Positions 1 to 12,954 of a stretch of 64,000 nucleotides of DNA are shown piece by piece (the stretch's first letter is position 1; each line of letters opens with the position of its first letter). Origin of the DNA: Silurus meridionalis (taxonomy: Eukaryota > Chordata > Actinopteri > Siluriformes > Siluridae). Under the pieces are notes generated by a model. The model was not told where the DNA came from. It saw only the letters and a list, made by a program, of their open reading frames with translations, and did not search any database. A program made the translations under genes and the position numbers. The DNA is taken from the NCBI RefSeq assembly GCF_014805685.1, contig NC_060885.1, forward strand, positions 10,801,132-10,865,131, given 5' to 3'.

Positions 1-1260
1 TTTGACAAGAAAAAAAAAATCTCGTATCTCAATATGGCATATATTCGATAGTCTCTCTGAAAGAAAATGTGGCTAAAGAAATTTGCTTCACATTGTGAGA
101 ACAAATGCTTACTTTTTGAGCAGTCCTATTACAGAAACAATGGCACAGAGGAGAAAAATGCACCTCCGACAGTCTATTTAGACCATATTTTTCATCCCTA
201 TAATAATTATTATGGGATCTGTTGTAGCAGCATGCGACATCTGTTTTTTCTTACTGTGGAAATTCATTGCTGGCTTTATAAAGAAGTTGTAAAGTTTTAA
301 CTTGCCTTTCCACCCACAAAACATTAAAGGGATTGAAGAGTCAAGGCAAAAGATGGCACTTTAGTTTATTTGTTTGGCTTTTAACCTACAGCCAGTGATC
401 AAGGACAAACCACAACAGCAAGGCTGTACGTGGAACTCGTATTTCTTTAATGGTTGCGCTTGTCAGCTTAGAGTTTTCTGTTTTTGTCAGCATTTGCTTG
501 AAAGCCTTTCACAGCTATAACAAGCTGAAGATCTGATGTGAGATCTAAAGGACCAGCAGATGTCATTCTTTAGACAAACAAACTGTTCCATCAGAGGTAC
601 AGATGTCACCAGGTCACACAATCAGAGACTGTCAACATTCTGATGAACCTGAAAATAGCTGAGGGAACCGAACCCGAAAGCTGCAGAGAGAAAAAAAAGT
701 TCATGAACAAATGGAGAGAGAAAACACTGGCAAATGTCAAAGTGTATCTCGCCGCGTCGGCGCAGATTTTCCTTTCATTCCACACTGAAAAGTGAGGTGC
801 AGTGTTTTCTCAGGAGAAAAGGCCAGGCCAACAGTGCTGCAGGGCTTGCCACATTGATAAGGTGAGGTCAACACGAGCCTGTAATCGACTTCAGCATCCT
901 ACAGCACTCGCTCTCTGGGAATTCACACACACCAACAAAAGCAGTGCAGCCGAGGAAGTAATAATCCAGTGCTATCTGTGCTGAACCATGGGACTGCCAA
1001 TACCAGTGACTTCTAATGGAATTCCACCTTTGATGACTGATAAATATTTTTTGTAAAGATTTTAGATTAAAGATTGTTAAGTCACTAGAATTCACATGGG
1101 TGCATTTCCCAATATTACCATCAATCATGAAGCCAAAAAAACCCCCAAAAACGTGGCTTCATTCTTTTTTAAATGTCAGTGTAGATAAGCTCACTGCTTG
1201 AAAGATGTGTAAGTAATTTATTTTCCCATGCTGTCAGGAACAGTGCATACAAATGCAGAC
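1..1260. other. No gene recognised
   Basis: AT-rich DNA with only short open frames on both strands, no splice-flanked conserved motif and no repeat I can name. Confidence 0.6.
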
Positions 1261-1398
1261 AGATATGTCAAGAAAGGGACATCCAGCTGATTATAGGAAT
1301 CATTTTGGGGGGGTTTAAATTTTGGGGGGGTTTTGTAGATATGTCAAGAAAGGGACATCCAGCTGATTATAGGAATTATTTTGGGGGGGGGGGGGGGT
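1261..1398 (+). repeat. Tandem duplication, 76-bp period, with G runs
   Basis: The block starting AGATATGTCAAGAAAGGGAC at 1261 recurs at 1337 almost unchanged. Each copy ends in poly-G: two runs of 7 G after the first copy and about 15 G after the second. The G tracts have clearly changed length since duplication. Confidence 0.85.
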
Positions 1399-1745
1399 TA
1401 AAAAAATATTATAACAATACTAAGTAGGAATGTCTGGAAATAATGGTTTACAGAAGATTTCTCTTTTTCTCTTGAGCACATACTGTAAATCACAAGTAGA
1501 GTTTTAAATCGGTTTGGATTGTGTGATTATTAAGCTTTAAATCTCAGTCTCTGTATTATCACATGAAGTAAAATCACTCACAGCATTTAAAAAATACATA
1601 TGTATTTATGTTACCACAACAAAATGTTTTTTTTTAAGCTAGCATGCAAAGACACTGATAGTTCTAGAACTATCTATTATCCCGCATGTGCACAGCCTGC
1701 ATTGTGTCTTCATTTATGTTTAAGTAGGTTTTATTAAAATCTCCA

Positions 1746-1850
1746 ACTTCAAGAACTCTTATATTTAAATGTCTAAAAATTCATTTCAATCTTAAAAAAT
1801 TTGCGATTGAAATGAATTTTTAGACATTTAAATATAAGATTTCTTGAAGT
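1746..1850. repeat. Long near-perfect inverted repeat (46-bp arms, 13-bp loop)
   Basis: The left arm 1746-1791 is complementary to the right arm 1805-1850 at 45 of 46 positions, with an AT-rich loop at 1792-1804. The arms begin ACTTCAAG and end CTTGAAGT. No target-site duplication is apparent at the edges. It could be a fold-back element, a snap-back replication product or a hairpin-RNA source. Confidence 0.85.
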
Positions 1851-1879
1851 GCAGATAAATGTCAAAATGGCAGAGGTCA

Positions 1880-2560
1880 TGTCCTCCTTCCACTTTTTTC
1901 TTGGGTTTTTTTATTTATTTATTTTTATTAATTTTTTAGATAAATGTACTTCTTAGATATTCTAAATAGAACACAGTACAATTCAGTAGAATAGTTAATA
2001 ATAGTTTATAATCAAAACAAGCGATGTATAATTGTTGTGTATTGTCCATCCTGAGGACATGCAACATTGTATAAGGCATGAGGAAAGCAATCTTAGACTA
2101 TAAACTATGATTTTGGAGTTTTGTAGAGTTTTGAAGTTCTCCTGTCTGTGACAGCAGAGGTCAAGTCAAGTCAAGTCAAGTTTATTTCTATAGCGCTTTT
2201 CACAACAGACATTGTCTCAAAGCAGCTTTACAGAAATATGTAAATTCCTTAGAGGTGCCAATACTGAACGTATTATTTAGCCATTGCATGAGTAAATTTG
2301 GCCTCTCGCTATAGTGAAACAGAAGGCACTTAAAAACTATGCTTTTCTGTTTCCTTGGCTAAAACAGTCAAACCAGTCATGAATAAAATTTACTCAGTGG
2401 AAAAGCAAGTTCACTGAAGAGGAATGGACATGAGACGTGAAGGATTCCTTTGTTTCTGGTAAATAAACAAATACATGTTTTATCAGTTGTGTTGTTAGCA
2501 TGGCACTGTCTCATCTGCTAATGTATGCTAGGGGGCTCTCCTTGGAGCTCACAGTAAAGT
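1880..2560 (+). repeat. Local direct duplication, copy 1
   Basis: The segment around 2380-2560 (ACTCAGTGGAAAAGCAAGTT, GGAATGGACATGAGA, CCTTTGTTTCTGG, CTAGGGGGCTCT) recurs at 3805-3975. The upstream part (AGATAAATGTACTT, ATTCAGTAGAA) has a weaker match at 3620-3690. Copy 1 is longer because a dispersed repeat lies in its middle, beginning at about 2160. Confidence 0.7.
2160..2245 (-). repeat. Dispersed repeat end with (TCAAG)n
   Basis: Four TCAAG units, then TTTATTTCTATAGCGCTTTT, then the motif ATTGTCTCAAAGCAGCTTTA. The same motif recurs at 24.6, 61.0-61.6 and 62.6 kb, defining a dispersed family, here in minus orientation. Confidence 0.75.
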
Positions 2561-3579
2561 TTGATCAATAATATAATATAATTCTTGAATATATTTGGTA
2601 AATTAATTATAGCTTCAACAATGCTAAAACTGAAGATTGTGTTGTTGCCAGTACATTTTTATTCAGCCCACAATGGGAAATAGGAAAAATTCCAAATGAA
2701 TAACCAAGAAAGCCTTGAAGCACTTATTACAGCTTTAATACTGTTGCATTTATGAGTCTTTTATGTGAGTCTTTTGGATATGACTTACCATTTACCAACT
2801 GCTTTTCAGAAAGCATTTTTGTCCAGACATAAATACATCATACTCTTTGTGAATGATGGCATTTGGACAGTATTCTTGGATAATAAGCTTAAATCTAACT
2901 AACATTCCTGTAGAGTCTAATTCTTCACAAACACAAGTATGAAAATTGAGATCATCATTAATCATACAATAATGTCTGAAGCTAAAGCCACATGCTTCAG
3001 GATTGAATGCTGTGTATTGTAAGGTAGTCAGACTTCACTACAAATGGCTGTTTTATTGAGGTTTTATTAGGGTATTGAGATTTACTGGGGTGGTCTATCC
3101 CTAACCCTAAAGCTACAATTAAACAAAACATAAAAAATGATTGTCTGTTAGCAATCGAACACAACAAATATAAAGATTTGATTCAATCAGAATTGTAGGT
3201 TGCCCTGCATAAGGGTGTTTACCAAATGCTATAAATTATATGTATATGTAAAAATGGTCTACTGCTGTACTGTACTGATTTCTCAGTAAACAGTGTGTGA
3301 ATAAAAAATGGATGTGTTAGTTGTTGGCTGTTCTTGTGCAAACTATATGAACAATCTTGGAAGCAAAGCTGCATTTTATACATTTTATCATTCATGACAT
3401 CTGGGTGCAAGTGTAAACCTTCCCATATTCTCCAAGGATTTTTCCATGAGGGTGATTTCCTATATGGTCCCGAGGTAACGTGGAGGTTTATTAAATGTTG
3501 TTATTTGAAAGCTTGAAGGATAAGACACACCCCTCTGACCTTCAGATAAACTGGGGCAAGGATTGTGTCTTACTCATTC
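2561..3579. other. No gene recognised
   Basis: AT-rich. Open frames at 3219-3516 overlap on opposite strands and have no supporting motif. Confidence 0.55.
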
Positions 3580-3975
3580 CTCTTAGTTCTTGTTTTTTTA
3601 TTATTATAATTAAAGAATGCAAGACAAATGTACTTTTTTAAAATCTCAGTAGAACCCATGAAAATTCAGTAGAAGAGCTATTTAACCAAACAATGTATTA
3701 TTGTTGACTATTGAATAACCTTTATTGTAGAGACATATGGAAATATATATTTTTTGCATACTATTGTTTTTGGATTTTCCAGCTAAAGCAGCAGTCAGAC
3801 CAGATAAAATCCACTCAGTGGAAAAGCAAGTTCACTGAAGGGGAATGGACATGAGATGTGAAGGACTCCTTTGTTTCTGGAAGTATAAACAAATACATGT
3901 TTGTTTGTTTTTTTATTTGTTTTGTAAGCATGGCGCCAGCTCATCCACTGAAATTCGCTAGGGGGCTCTGTGGTA
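3580..3975 (+). repeat. Local direct duplication, copy 2
   Basis: Second copy of the segment at 1880-2560, in the same orientation about 1.4 kb away, without the internal dispersed repeat. It shares AAAGCAAGTTCACTGAAG, GGAATGGACATGAGA and CTAGGGGGCTCT. The match continues over at least 170 bp with scattered substitutions. Confidence 0.7.
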
Positions 3976-6900
3976 AAATCCTGTTTTTCCTCTCCTCCTG
4001 CGTGGATTTCCTTTTCGCAATGTTGGTACCTCTGTGACAGGCTATAATGGGATTCGGAGAGAATCTCACACCATGAAGATCTGCTAAAAATCTTTCTGTG
4101 GTTCTCTCATCTCTCAGGAATTGATGTACTTCCTTAGTCTTGACACAGCAGTCTGTAGCCATTAGGCTCAACTCCAGCTATGCTAAAGCTTTCATTCAGC
4201 TGTGGCAGGTCTGAAATAGAGCAACACTACGTCGGCTGGCTATGACACTGAAACAGTAGCTTGTGCGAATTCAAGGCCTAGGGAAGGGCAAACGGATACC
4301 TGGTGCACACTATTTTACACACTTATGTGCTTGTCAGCGGGAGTTCTTTGTAATGAGTCCCTCTGCTCCCCTTGCTAGTTCTGCAGCAGATTCCGTTTGT
4401 GAGTCTTAGCATTTTAAGACAGTGCTTTGATACGACTCTGTGTTTTTGCTAGTTTGGTGCATTGCCTGTTGGAAATCTGTATATACTGTAGTTTGAGGAT
4501 CGGATAGAATTTATCCGGTAATGACTTTAGGTTATTGTTGATGGATCTACATTTTAAATAGCAGCTACCTTAACTGCAGCCATTGAACTAGCAATTATAA
4601 GCTTGTTTATGAGTTTTCTATAACTGTCAATACACACACACACACATTTGCAAAATCACTAAACATACAGGATTTTTTATAGCAAAGTGGTGTTGAATTG
4701 CTTAAAAGGCATTACCTTAGCTTCAGGAATTGGAAACTTTCACACATTTATATATAAATAAATTATGAAAAACAAATCCAGGGTATTAAACATGAAGCTG
4801 CCAATATAATTTAAAAGACTGTGGTTGAGGTGTGCTTGAAAGGTAAATCTCATGGTTTTTACTGCATGCATAGTTCTGTGCTGCTGCATTTCAACACACT
4901 TGACACTCGCTTGTCGACTTTCTCTTATCATTTTATCTTTGCTGAATCATTTCATCTCTACGTCTCGGTGAAAACTTTGCCAAAACTGCATTTCCATTAA
5001 ATTTTAAGTGAAGTTGGAGCAGATGTTAGATGAGACTTGGAGCAGTATTTACTCACAAGGGTTCTGATCTGATGCAATTTCATTTCCATAGTAGTGGATA
5101 AAGGTGTGAAAAAGACAACAGTAGCCTGCACAAGTTTGCTTAAGAGAAAAAATATGCTTTTGAAGCAATGTCTTTACTCAGAGTGTTAAGTGTGCAATAC
5201 ATATATAGAAAAACTGGATGAATATTTTGAGTAGAAATACGGTACAAACCCATTCTAACTAAATAATTCTAAAATATATGATGATTTAGCCAATAATTGT
5301 ATGGCATAAAATCACTTAGAAACTGGTTATATCTTTTTTTTGTATAAAGTTTATAAAGACCATTAGAGAACTAAATTTAACTAGAATTGTAGGTACTAAA
5401 AAGAACATAATGTATATAGTTTAAACAACGTCACAATTTATTTTTTGTTTCAGACAAAATTTGATTTAATAAAATCAAAGGTAGTATCAATATTTTTTTT
5501 CTATCATGATGTATTCTAATTTATTTTATTAGTTACATTAGAATTATACTACATAACTGTGGTTAAATTATGTGGAACTATACTGTAGAGCACTATTAAC
5601 GAGCTATATGATGCTATATGAAATATGATGATATATGATGCTGTAGAACTATGTAGCATTATACTGTGAAGCTATACAAAACAACTATACTGAACAATTA
5701 CAATGCAGAAAAAATATCAGACTTGATTAAGGGCCATTGGCTGAAAATAAATGTTGCATTAAAACAAACTGTTATATTAAAATACAAATTGTTTCCCACG
5801 TTTATGATTTCACAATACAAAAAAACTAACAAATAAATAAAGAAGTCAATAATAGAAAACATAACTTTATAGTCTGCTTAAATGCAGTTTCAATTTCAAA
5901 CTTTTATTTCCAATTCAATGAAACATACACATTGACAATATAAACATAGAATCAGTTTGATCTATTGTACAATAGTGTGAAATTCACGCTATAAGCTACA
6001 CAAACATGTTTATACTATCAGTGAATGCTAATTAGAGACATGAATCTGCTCCTTATTTGTTTTTCAAATGGTTTTTCAAATTGGGCTAAAATAAATGTAC
6101 TTAGTATATTCTTTACTTATAATTTTAATTTACATTTAATTGCAGCTTAAAAATTCAACTAAATATGTTATATTACATATGAAATTATGAATGAATTATG
6201 ATTTTTTTTTTTTTCTTAAAAAAAATGGCATGGTGGCAAATCAAAACTCACCACAGCCCAACTTTAGCCTATGGGCCCTTGTTTGGGCATGTCTGCATTA
6301 AAGCTACACTGTAGAACTATACTTTGGAACTATATTGTATAATTACACTGAGAATGCATACTGAAGATCTGTACTGTTTCATAATCTTATCTGGATCCTT
6401 TAGAATATCCTTTACTTTAGGCAATGGGGTAAATAAATTAGTATAAATAATACAGTTTAGCTAATGAATACATTCACATTAGGCATAAAACTTATTATGC
6501 ATACATTTCTCAGGTTGAAAAAATTATGTGTTCCTAATGAAATGGGGAAAGTTTATTTCAGCTTGCCAAAGGTTCACAGGTCATGATGGTGAGTTCTGCT
6601 TCCTGATAGGGGACACCCACAGTCTGGATGACAATAAAAATATTTTAAGCACTCAACATATATAGATAAAGATACATTAATGTTTTTAGTGTTACTGTCT
6701 CATTTAAATTAAATAAGTAATTTTAGTGAGACTTTAGTGAGCATTTTCATATTCTATATTGTAAGTGTGAAATTTTCATTCAGAAACCAGATCAGTATCG
6801 CAGTTGAAATTTGATGTGACGTGACAAACTGGCAGATCTTTTTGTCATATTCTAACAGAATATCTGCAATACCTTTTATTCAGTTCAGCAGAGCAACTGA

Positions 6901-9690
6901 ATCTACAGCATTTTCCTTACTATCACTATCAACTATCTGAAAGTAATGTGATACTCAAGGAGTACTGCAGCTACACAGACATATTCATGTCAAAGGAATA
7001 TATTTTTTATTCTTTTTTCTATTCAGATATTGTTGGTATATATTTTATTTTGTGTCAAATATATACTAACAATATTTTATAGTTGGAGTTTAAAATGCTT
7101 TCTCCTTTGCATTGGTAGTGTTGTGTTAAAAATAAATCCCCTTTTCCATTTACACGTCATGCATGAAAAAACAAATATGACTTTGAATAGGTACAGTGCG
7201 TAAGGTGTAAAGGGAGCTGGAACAGAGCAAATATGTGGACTAGCAGGGCTCCCTGTGGACTAGGCTGAGAATCTGTGTGTTAGATGATGGAGAAAGCTCA
7301 AGGTCATCTGTGAGAAATGCTTTTGTCTGCTGCAGGAATGAGCCAATACTACATGTACATACTGGCAAAATATCTGTTTTTCTATAGAACTGAAAATGCT
7401 TTAGCTAAATAAAACATGTATGTGAATTATATGCTATTTTGATGCATTTTCAAACAAGGGTGAACAGTGCTGTTATATCAGGTTAGTAACATAAGTAAGC
7501 TCCCTATTTAATATAAAAGGATGCCATCTTTTCTCCAATACATTGTACAGTGAAGAAACACATACTAGATTTTGGAGCTTGCTGTTTGCTGAGGTACTGA
7601 TACATACCAAGTCTTTTTGGATATATAATTTTTTTTATTGTAACAATCACTATTGTAAGCTAAAAAAAATATGTATAATATACAATGTGTAATATACAAT
7701 ATATATATATATTATATGTATAAATGATATTCCAAATAGCATTGTTGGGTTATTGATTTGGGTTATTGATTGATTTGATTGGTCAGAGGTTGTTTAGAAT
7801 TTTCTGTAGTACAGTAGTTTTAATATTCAGGTTTTTGTTTTTACTATGACAGCCCTATCTCAGGTATGGTAGATAGATAACACAATCTAATAAAGAAATG
7901 AAATGTCTTAAAAAATACGTTAATAGTAGAATTGTTGATATGCTTGTGTTTTACTGTAAGCAGATATTTAGTGAACATTTATGGAAAAGGACTCCGATGA
8001 CAGTGCTTATAGTCTGTTCTTTCCAACACTGGGACTTTGTACATTTTCAGCAAACTGACTCATAAGAGAAAACAAGAGTAAAGCTCTTGTGTGGTGCAGC
8101 AGAAACATGAAACAGGAAATATTTTCATGAGATCACAAGTTGAAATCCCAACAATAAGTCAACAATGAGTGGGAGGAATGACATGTTCTTCTATTTGCTG
8201 TAATTCAGAATAATATTAGCAAACAATATGCACTTCTACACTTATGTATGTGGAAGAGGGCAGATTGTGCTACACTGCCCTTTAATTTGACATGAGCTGA
8301 AGTTTAAAGCTATGTATTTGGTACATTATCATTTGTCTCATAGGAAATGTGTGCTTGCCTCACCCTCATAGTTTGGTAGCTGTTGTGTGGAGAGGGACAA
8401 CTGGCTGCTAAATGTGAAAACTGTCAAATTGGTTGTGATGCAGCGCCTGACAACTTTGCATTTGGCTTCATCGCACCACCCTATCATTTAAAATTGGCAG
8501 CACACCATGTCTTAATTGAAATTAGACATTTCACATCAACTTAGAGATGAGATGAGAATGTAAACAGTATGAGAAGGGCTGTAAATGTGTTCTGATATAA
8601 TTCATGTCAATTCTGTTTATGTCCAAAAAATGAGTAGTAATTAAGCCCTGAGCACCCGAGTGATTGAAAAGATGAACAAAAATGAGGATGCCATCCTCTT
8701 ATCCTCTTTTATGTCTTTGATTCCACTCCAGAATAAAAAGAGAGAAAACATCTAGAGTTAGACAAAACATGGCACTGTAGAGTTTCTGTGCTTTTTTAAC
8801 TCCAGCTCATCAACCACCAGTGGCTGTTTAAACAAAGCAGAGTTTGCTCATTTCTCTTCTTCTGCTGCTCAGGAAGTATCTGCTGTTCTCGCATTTACCG
8901 TTTACTCCCTCTCGCCTGAAAGATCAATATTTACATGTTTTCCATAGGGCAATTTTTCTTTAATCAGTAAACCAAACAGGAAAAAAAAGACTTTTAGCAG
9001 AGATATAAAGGGATTACTATTCATGTGTTTTGGATCGAGGTGCTGAGTGGAAATACGTTTTGTTTAGCAGTGCAGAAGTTAAATATTAAAAATAGGGAAT
9101 GAGGTGTATTTAAAGTTAATTGAATTGGCACACTGTGATGTGCACACAGGAAGATTTTAAATGCGTGATTGGCTCGCAGAGGCACGTGTTCGTGTACCTC
9201 GAAAAACTTGCATATGCGGCAGTGCATATGATATTTTGGAAGGTCATTATTAACATTGGCTGCATAATGAGTAGACTTGTTTTTCATTTGTTTCTCTTTT
9301 GTTATTACACTAATAAGCAATATGACTAGCAAGAATGTTTGTATTAGGAATGTTTTTTTTTTTAGCAATCAGAACAATGAGAGCAATAAAAGGCAAATGC
9401 TAAAAAGAGAAGAGAGTCACATCATATAACCCTCAATCTGGTAGTGAAAAGAAAATGTTCATTCTTCTTAATGCAAAAAGCAAAGTAGTGTACTTGTAGT
9501 GGAAACAGAACTGAACAGTGATAAGCACCTGGTCACATGATTAGCACATGGTCATGTTGATCAAAGGTAAAGATTAAATTGCAAATTAAAAAATCTAAAA
9601 TGATATTCTTTCTCTGATTATTATATCTGATTGTTGTTCCAACAAGCAACCTTGTATTAAACATTACATATATTCGTTAAAAAAAATATT
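3976..9690. other. AT-rich intergenic stretch, no gene recognised
   Basis: Only short chance frames. It contains small (CA)n at about 4632, AT-rich runs at about 7690-7720, and loosely repeated 'ACTATACTGTA/GAACTAT'-like words at 5560-5700 and 6300-6380 that suggest an old decayed tandem array. The part at 8350-8570 is more compositionally balanced and may be conserved, which cannot be judged from one genome. Confidence 0.5.
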
Positions 9691-10070
9691 TTATAATGTA
9701 TCCTCCACGGCCTAAAATGTTTTCCCTCATACCAGTAAGAAGGACATATGGACTTGTGATGGATGATCATCTATTATCACGGTTGGCAGATCATTTCTCT
9801 TTGTGTCATGTAGTTATGCTCCACCTCTGTAGCTGTAGTCAGCAGACGGGTGTGCTTGCTGTGGGAGAGAGGGGCAGTAACGGGCATGCCACGAGACCAA
9901 GGTGCGGTGCAGGAAGGAGCATCTGTGACATCTGGCCTGTATGCCAACGCTACACCCCAGTGTCTAATGAAGAAACATGCTGGCATTTGGCACTGCTTTA
10001 TATGCTGTTTATTAGAAGCCAGCAGGTTTCGGTGTACGCTTTAATAGTTACACATTGGCCGTGATTGCAC
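9690..10070. other. GC-richer unique segment with open frames on both strands
   Basis: A plus-strand frame of 122 codons (9696-10064) and a minus-strand frame of 69 codons overlap. Neither matches a domain I know, there is no splice context, and frames open on both strands argue against coding. It could be conserved noncoding DNA. Confidence 0.3.
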
Positions 10071-10130
10071 TATGATCACATCTGACATACTCGTCCATCC
10101 TGCTGGATTAAACTTTTACACTAACTTCAA

Positions 10131-10210
10131 GCATGAATGAGTAGTAATCAATATCGATTTATAAACTATTCCAGTTTATTAAATCGATATTGATTACTAA
10201 TCATTCATGC
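10131..10210. repeat. Long inverted repeat (hairpin), about 37-bp arms, tiny loop
   Basis: The left arm starts GCATGAATGA and the right arm ends TCATTCATGC. The arms pair along their full length except for one mismatch and one indel, around a loop of about 5 bp (ATTCC). Like the hairpin at 1746, its left side is preceded by the letters ACTTCAA. Confidence 0.85.
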
Positions 10211-10424
10211 AGACGGTGCAGTTTGTATTTGTGTAATTAATACACAACAGTGTACACGAAGTAAAGCATTTTATTGTTTTTAGGAACAACAACTTGTGAA
10301 GTCACGCCTCAGTCTTGATCTGGATGGACAAGTTATGTCCATTTAACATTCACTGGAACTTCTTCAAACACCACACCTGGAACCTAGAAATGCAAGTACA
10401 ATAAGATGTTACTGGAATATCAAT

Positions 10425-10565
10425 GGATCAGATCAGAAGGTCATGAGTTGAAATCCCAGCACTACCACTGATGGGCCATTGAGCAAGGTTTCACCTGTTC
10501 AGCTGTACAAAGAAGATCATTGTAAGTCACTCCGGATAACCGCACATGCCTGTAAGACCATCCAT
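10425..10565 (+). mobile_element. tRNA-derived SINE fragment
   Basis: It contains a B-box-like GAGTTGAAATCCC followed by CAGCACTACCACTGATGGGC, then CATTGAGCAAGG and TGTAAGTCACTCCGGATAA. The last block resembles the 3' tail shared by fish SINEs and L2-type LINEs. The A-box head is missing or decayed. The copies at 16.6 and 37.9 kb share parts of this layout. Confidence 0.6.
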
Positions 10566-10740
10566 CAGTGATAAGAACCACCGAAGAAGAGGGCTATTTG
10601 GATGGTGTAACATTCTCAGCAGAGCACTGACATGCTAATGTGTGTGTGGTTCTGGTGAGCATGTATCAAGGTTTTGAAACTATCCACCAACCAAAAAGTG
10701 GCACTGACTTCATTCAGTCAGTATGTAGACACAAAATCGT

Positions 10741-12949
10741 CATTTATGTATGCGTTTTATGTCTAATCCGATAGATAATACAATAAGTTACGCACTGAGC
10801 ACAATTTAGTGTTAATGATACCAGAACAATGAGAAGTTCTGTCAGCACGTTCTGTTTTTAGTCATGCTGGCTGTTTTTTTAATGAGTTTTATATTATAGC
10901 AAGAAAACCTTATCGAAGTGTAATTATGGAACAGATAGCAAGACGATGAGTGTGTGAATGCAGTGAAGTCACTCAGCAGCTTACATATTTGGCCAGCATT
11001 CAAAACCAAGGACTCTCAGTTTATTGAAATATAGCACAAATACACTGTACAAGAAAAGTAGGTTTAATTAAAATGAACTAAAAGATTTTATAGCACAAGT
11101 GCCTCAAACACTCACACAACTTGCATATGCAGTCGAGAAGAATGCATGCAGTCTTAAGTTAGTAAAAATAATGACACAAAAGATTTAAATACTGTATTTA
11201 TTATTCTAATATCGGTTCACACTATGGTGTTTATCTAGATTGAATCAGTCAGATTAATAAACTGTAACTAAAAATCGATAAATTGAGCTAATGATGAAGG
11301 ACTGAAATCAAGACAATTCGACATATGGAAAAAAAAATAGGTAAACTCATTATAAACCTTCATAACTAGCGACATGCTTACTATAGTGTCCAGATCATTC
11401 CGAAACAAAGCTGTACCTGATGAACTGATACCACACACTGCCATGTTAGTGTTCATGCTGTGCTGTAAATGATTCACCTAGAATGAACCAGTATCTACAC
11501 AATGGTAGTCAATTCCAGTGATGCCTAGTCTCAGGAACAGCTCATTAACAAAGTAGATTTTTCAAATGTTATTAGGTGTAACTAGAAGCTAAATATACAT
11601 GAGACAGTGGCCATTTTTACCAGAAACTATGAATAAAACACTCATATACACTCATGAACATACTCCATCCAAGACATAAAGGCTGGTCTCACATCAGCCT
11701 GGATCAACCTGTCAGTGTTTTTTTGTTTAAATTTTGATTGGATTAACAAATCCCAAAGAAGCCGTGTAGATTCAGAAACCATGTACTACATTGGAGGCAT
11801 AAACATGTGTACCCTTAAAGTATATTATACAAAGCGGAACATCATTAACCAACATAATAGGACCACACGGAGCACTGTTGTGCCTTTGAGGCTAATTTAC
11901 ATTGAGTTTTGCAGAACAACAGTGTAGATACTGCATAATGAACCTGGCATACAGTTCGCTTCTTAGGGATGTGTGCATGCAGCATACGGCCATTTAATAA
12001 AAAACAAAGATAAGCCCATTCAATAAATAATTAACTCTAACCTTTAAAAAAAACAGACTCACACACAAGATGGTGATGGATTATGGGCATTAACATGATT
12101 GTTGTTTGGAGCACATGGATTCCTTCAGAAACTGCTATAGAAAGGTAATGAATTTTATTTGAAACATTTTGACTGTTATAGATTTAACACCACACAGCAT
12201 GCAAAACAGGACAAATTAGCTTTTTAGTCAGAATACATTTATTTGAAAGAATTCTATGTGTAAAATTGAGAGCTATAATGATATTAATCTGTAGTAGGGA
12301 TGCCCTGATGCGTGATTCTGTGTGATGCTATGTGATGTGATGTAAGCAGTAATAAATAGACAAAATTAGATGACAAGATGAAATGGCATAAATTATTGCA
12401 CTTGAAGAATGCAAACTGCGTTCTGGCAAAATTAGGAACCACTACCCCTTTGTTCAATACATATAGAAAAACAGAGATGTATAGTGTGTACAATATCTAC
12501 TAAAAATAGAAAGAAAAAAAGCAGAACAAGTCCACTGTGCTGTATAATGTATGTGCAGTATTATAAGTATTTCTGAATGTGAAACAGCGAACTAAGTGTG
12601 AGCTGCTTATTAGAGCATTTCAGATGAGCGACCATTTGACACATGCAATTACTTGCGAGGTGCAGTGTACATGTCGCTTGCTGTCATTTTAAATGAAAAT
12701 TAAGAATGATTAGATCATTAACATGTTGAGTAAAATGTTGTAAAACGTAAATATTGTACAGTATGTAGTATTTTACTGGATAACAGCAACACTAGACTTC
12801 AATAATCTCCATTGCTATTGTATGATTCATCAGCTAAATTATTGTTATCCACTTAAAGAGGATAAAAATCTTCCACACACATAAATCATTAAAGATACTA
12901 GATATGAAATCATGATTTTCAAAGCCAGTTTTATAATAAATTATATACA
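10741..12949. other. No gene recognised
   Basis: AT-rich with short chance frames, no repeat recognised with confidence. Confidence 0.5.
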
Positions 12950-12954
12950 ATTTC

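Noticed and set aside
9021..9368. 115-codon minus-strand open frame
   Set aside because: Low-complexity AT-driven composition, no motif and no splice context.
9696..10064. 122-codon plus-strand open frame
   Set aside because: No recognisable domain, opposing frames on the other strand and no gene context. Kept only as a compositional oddity.
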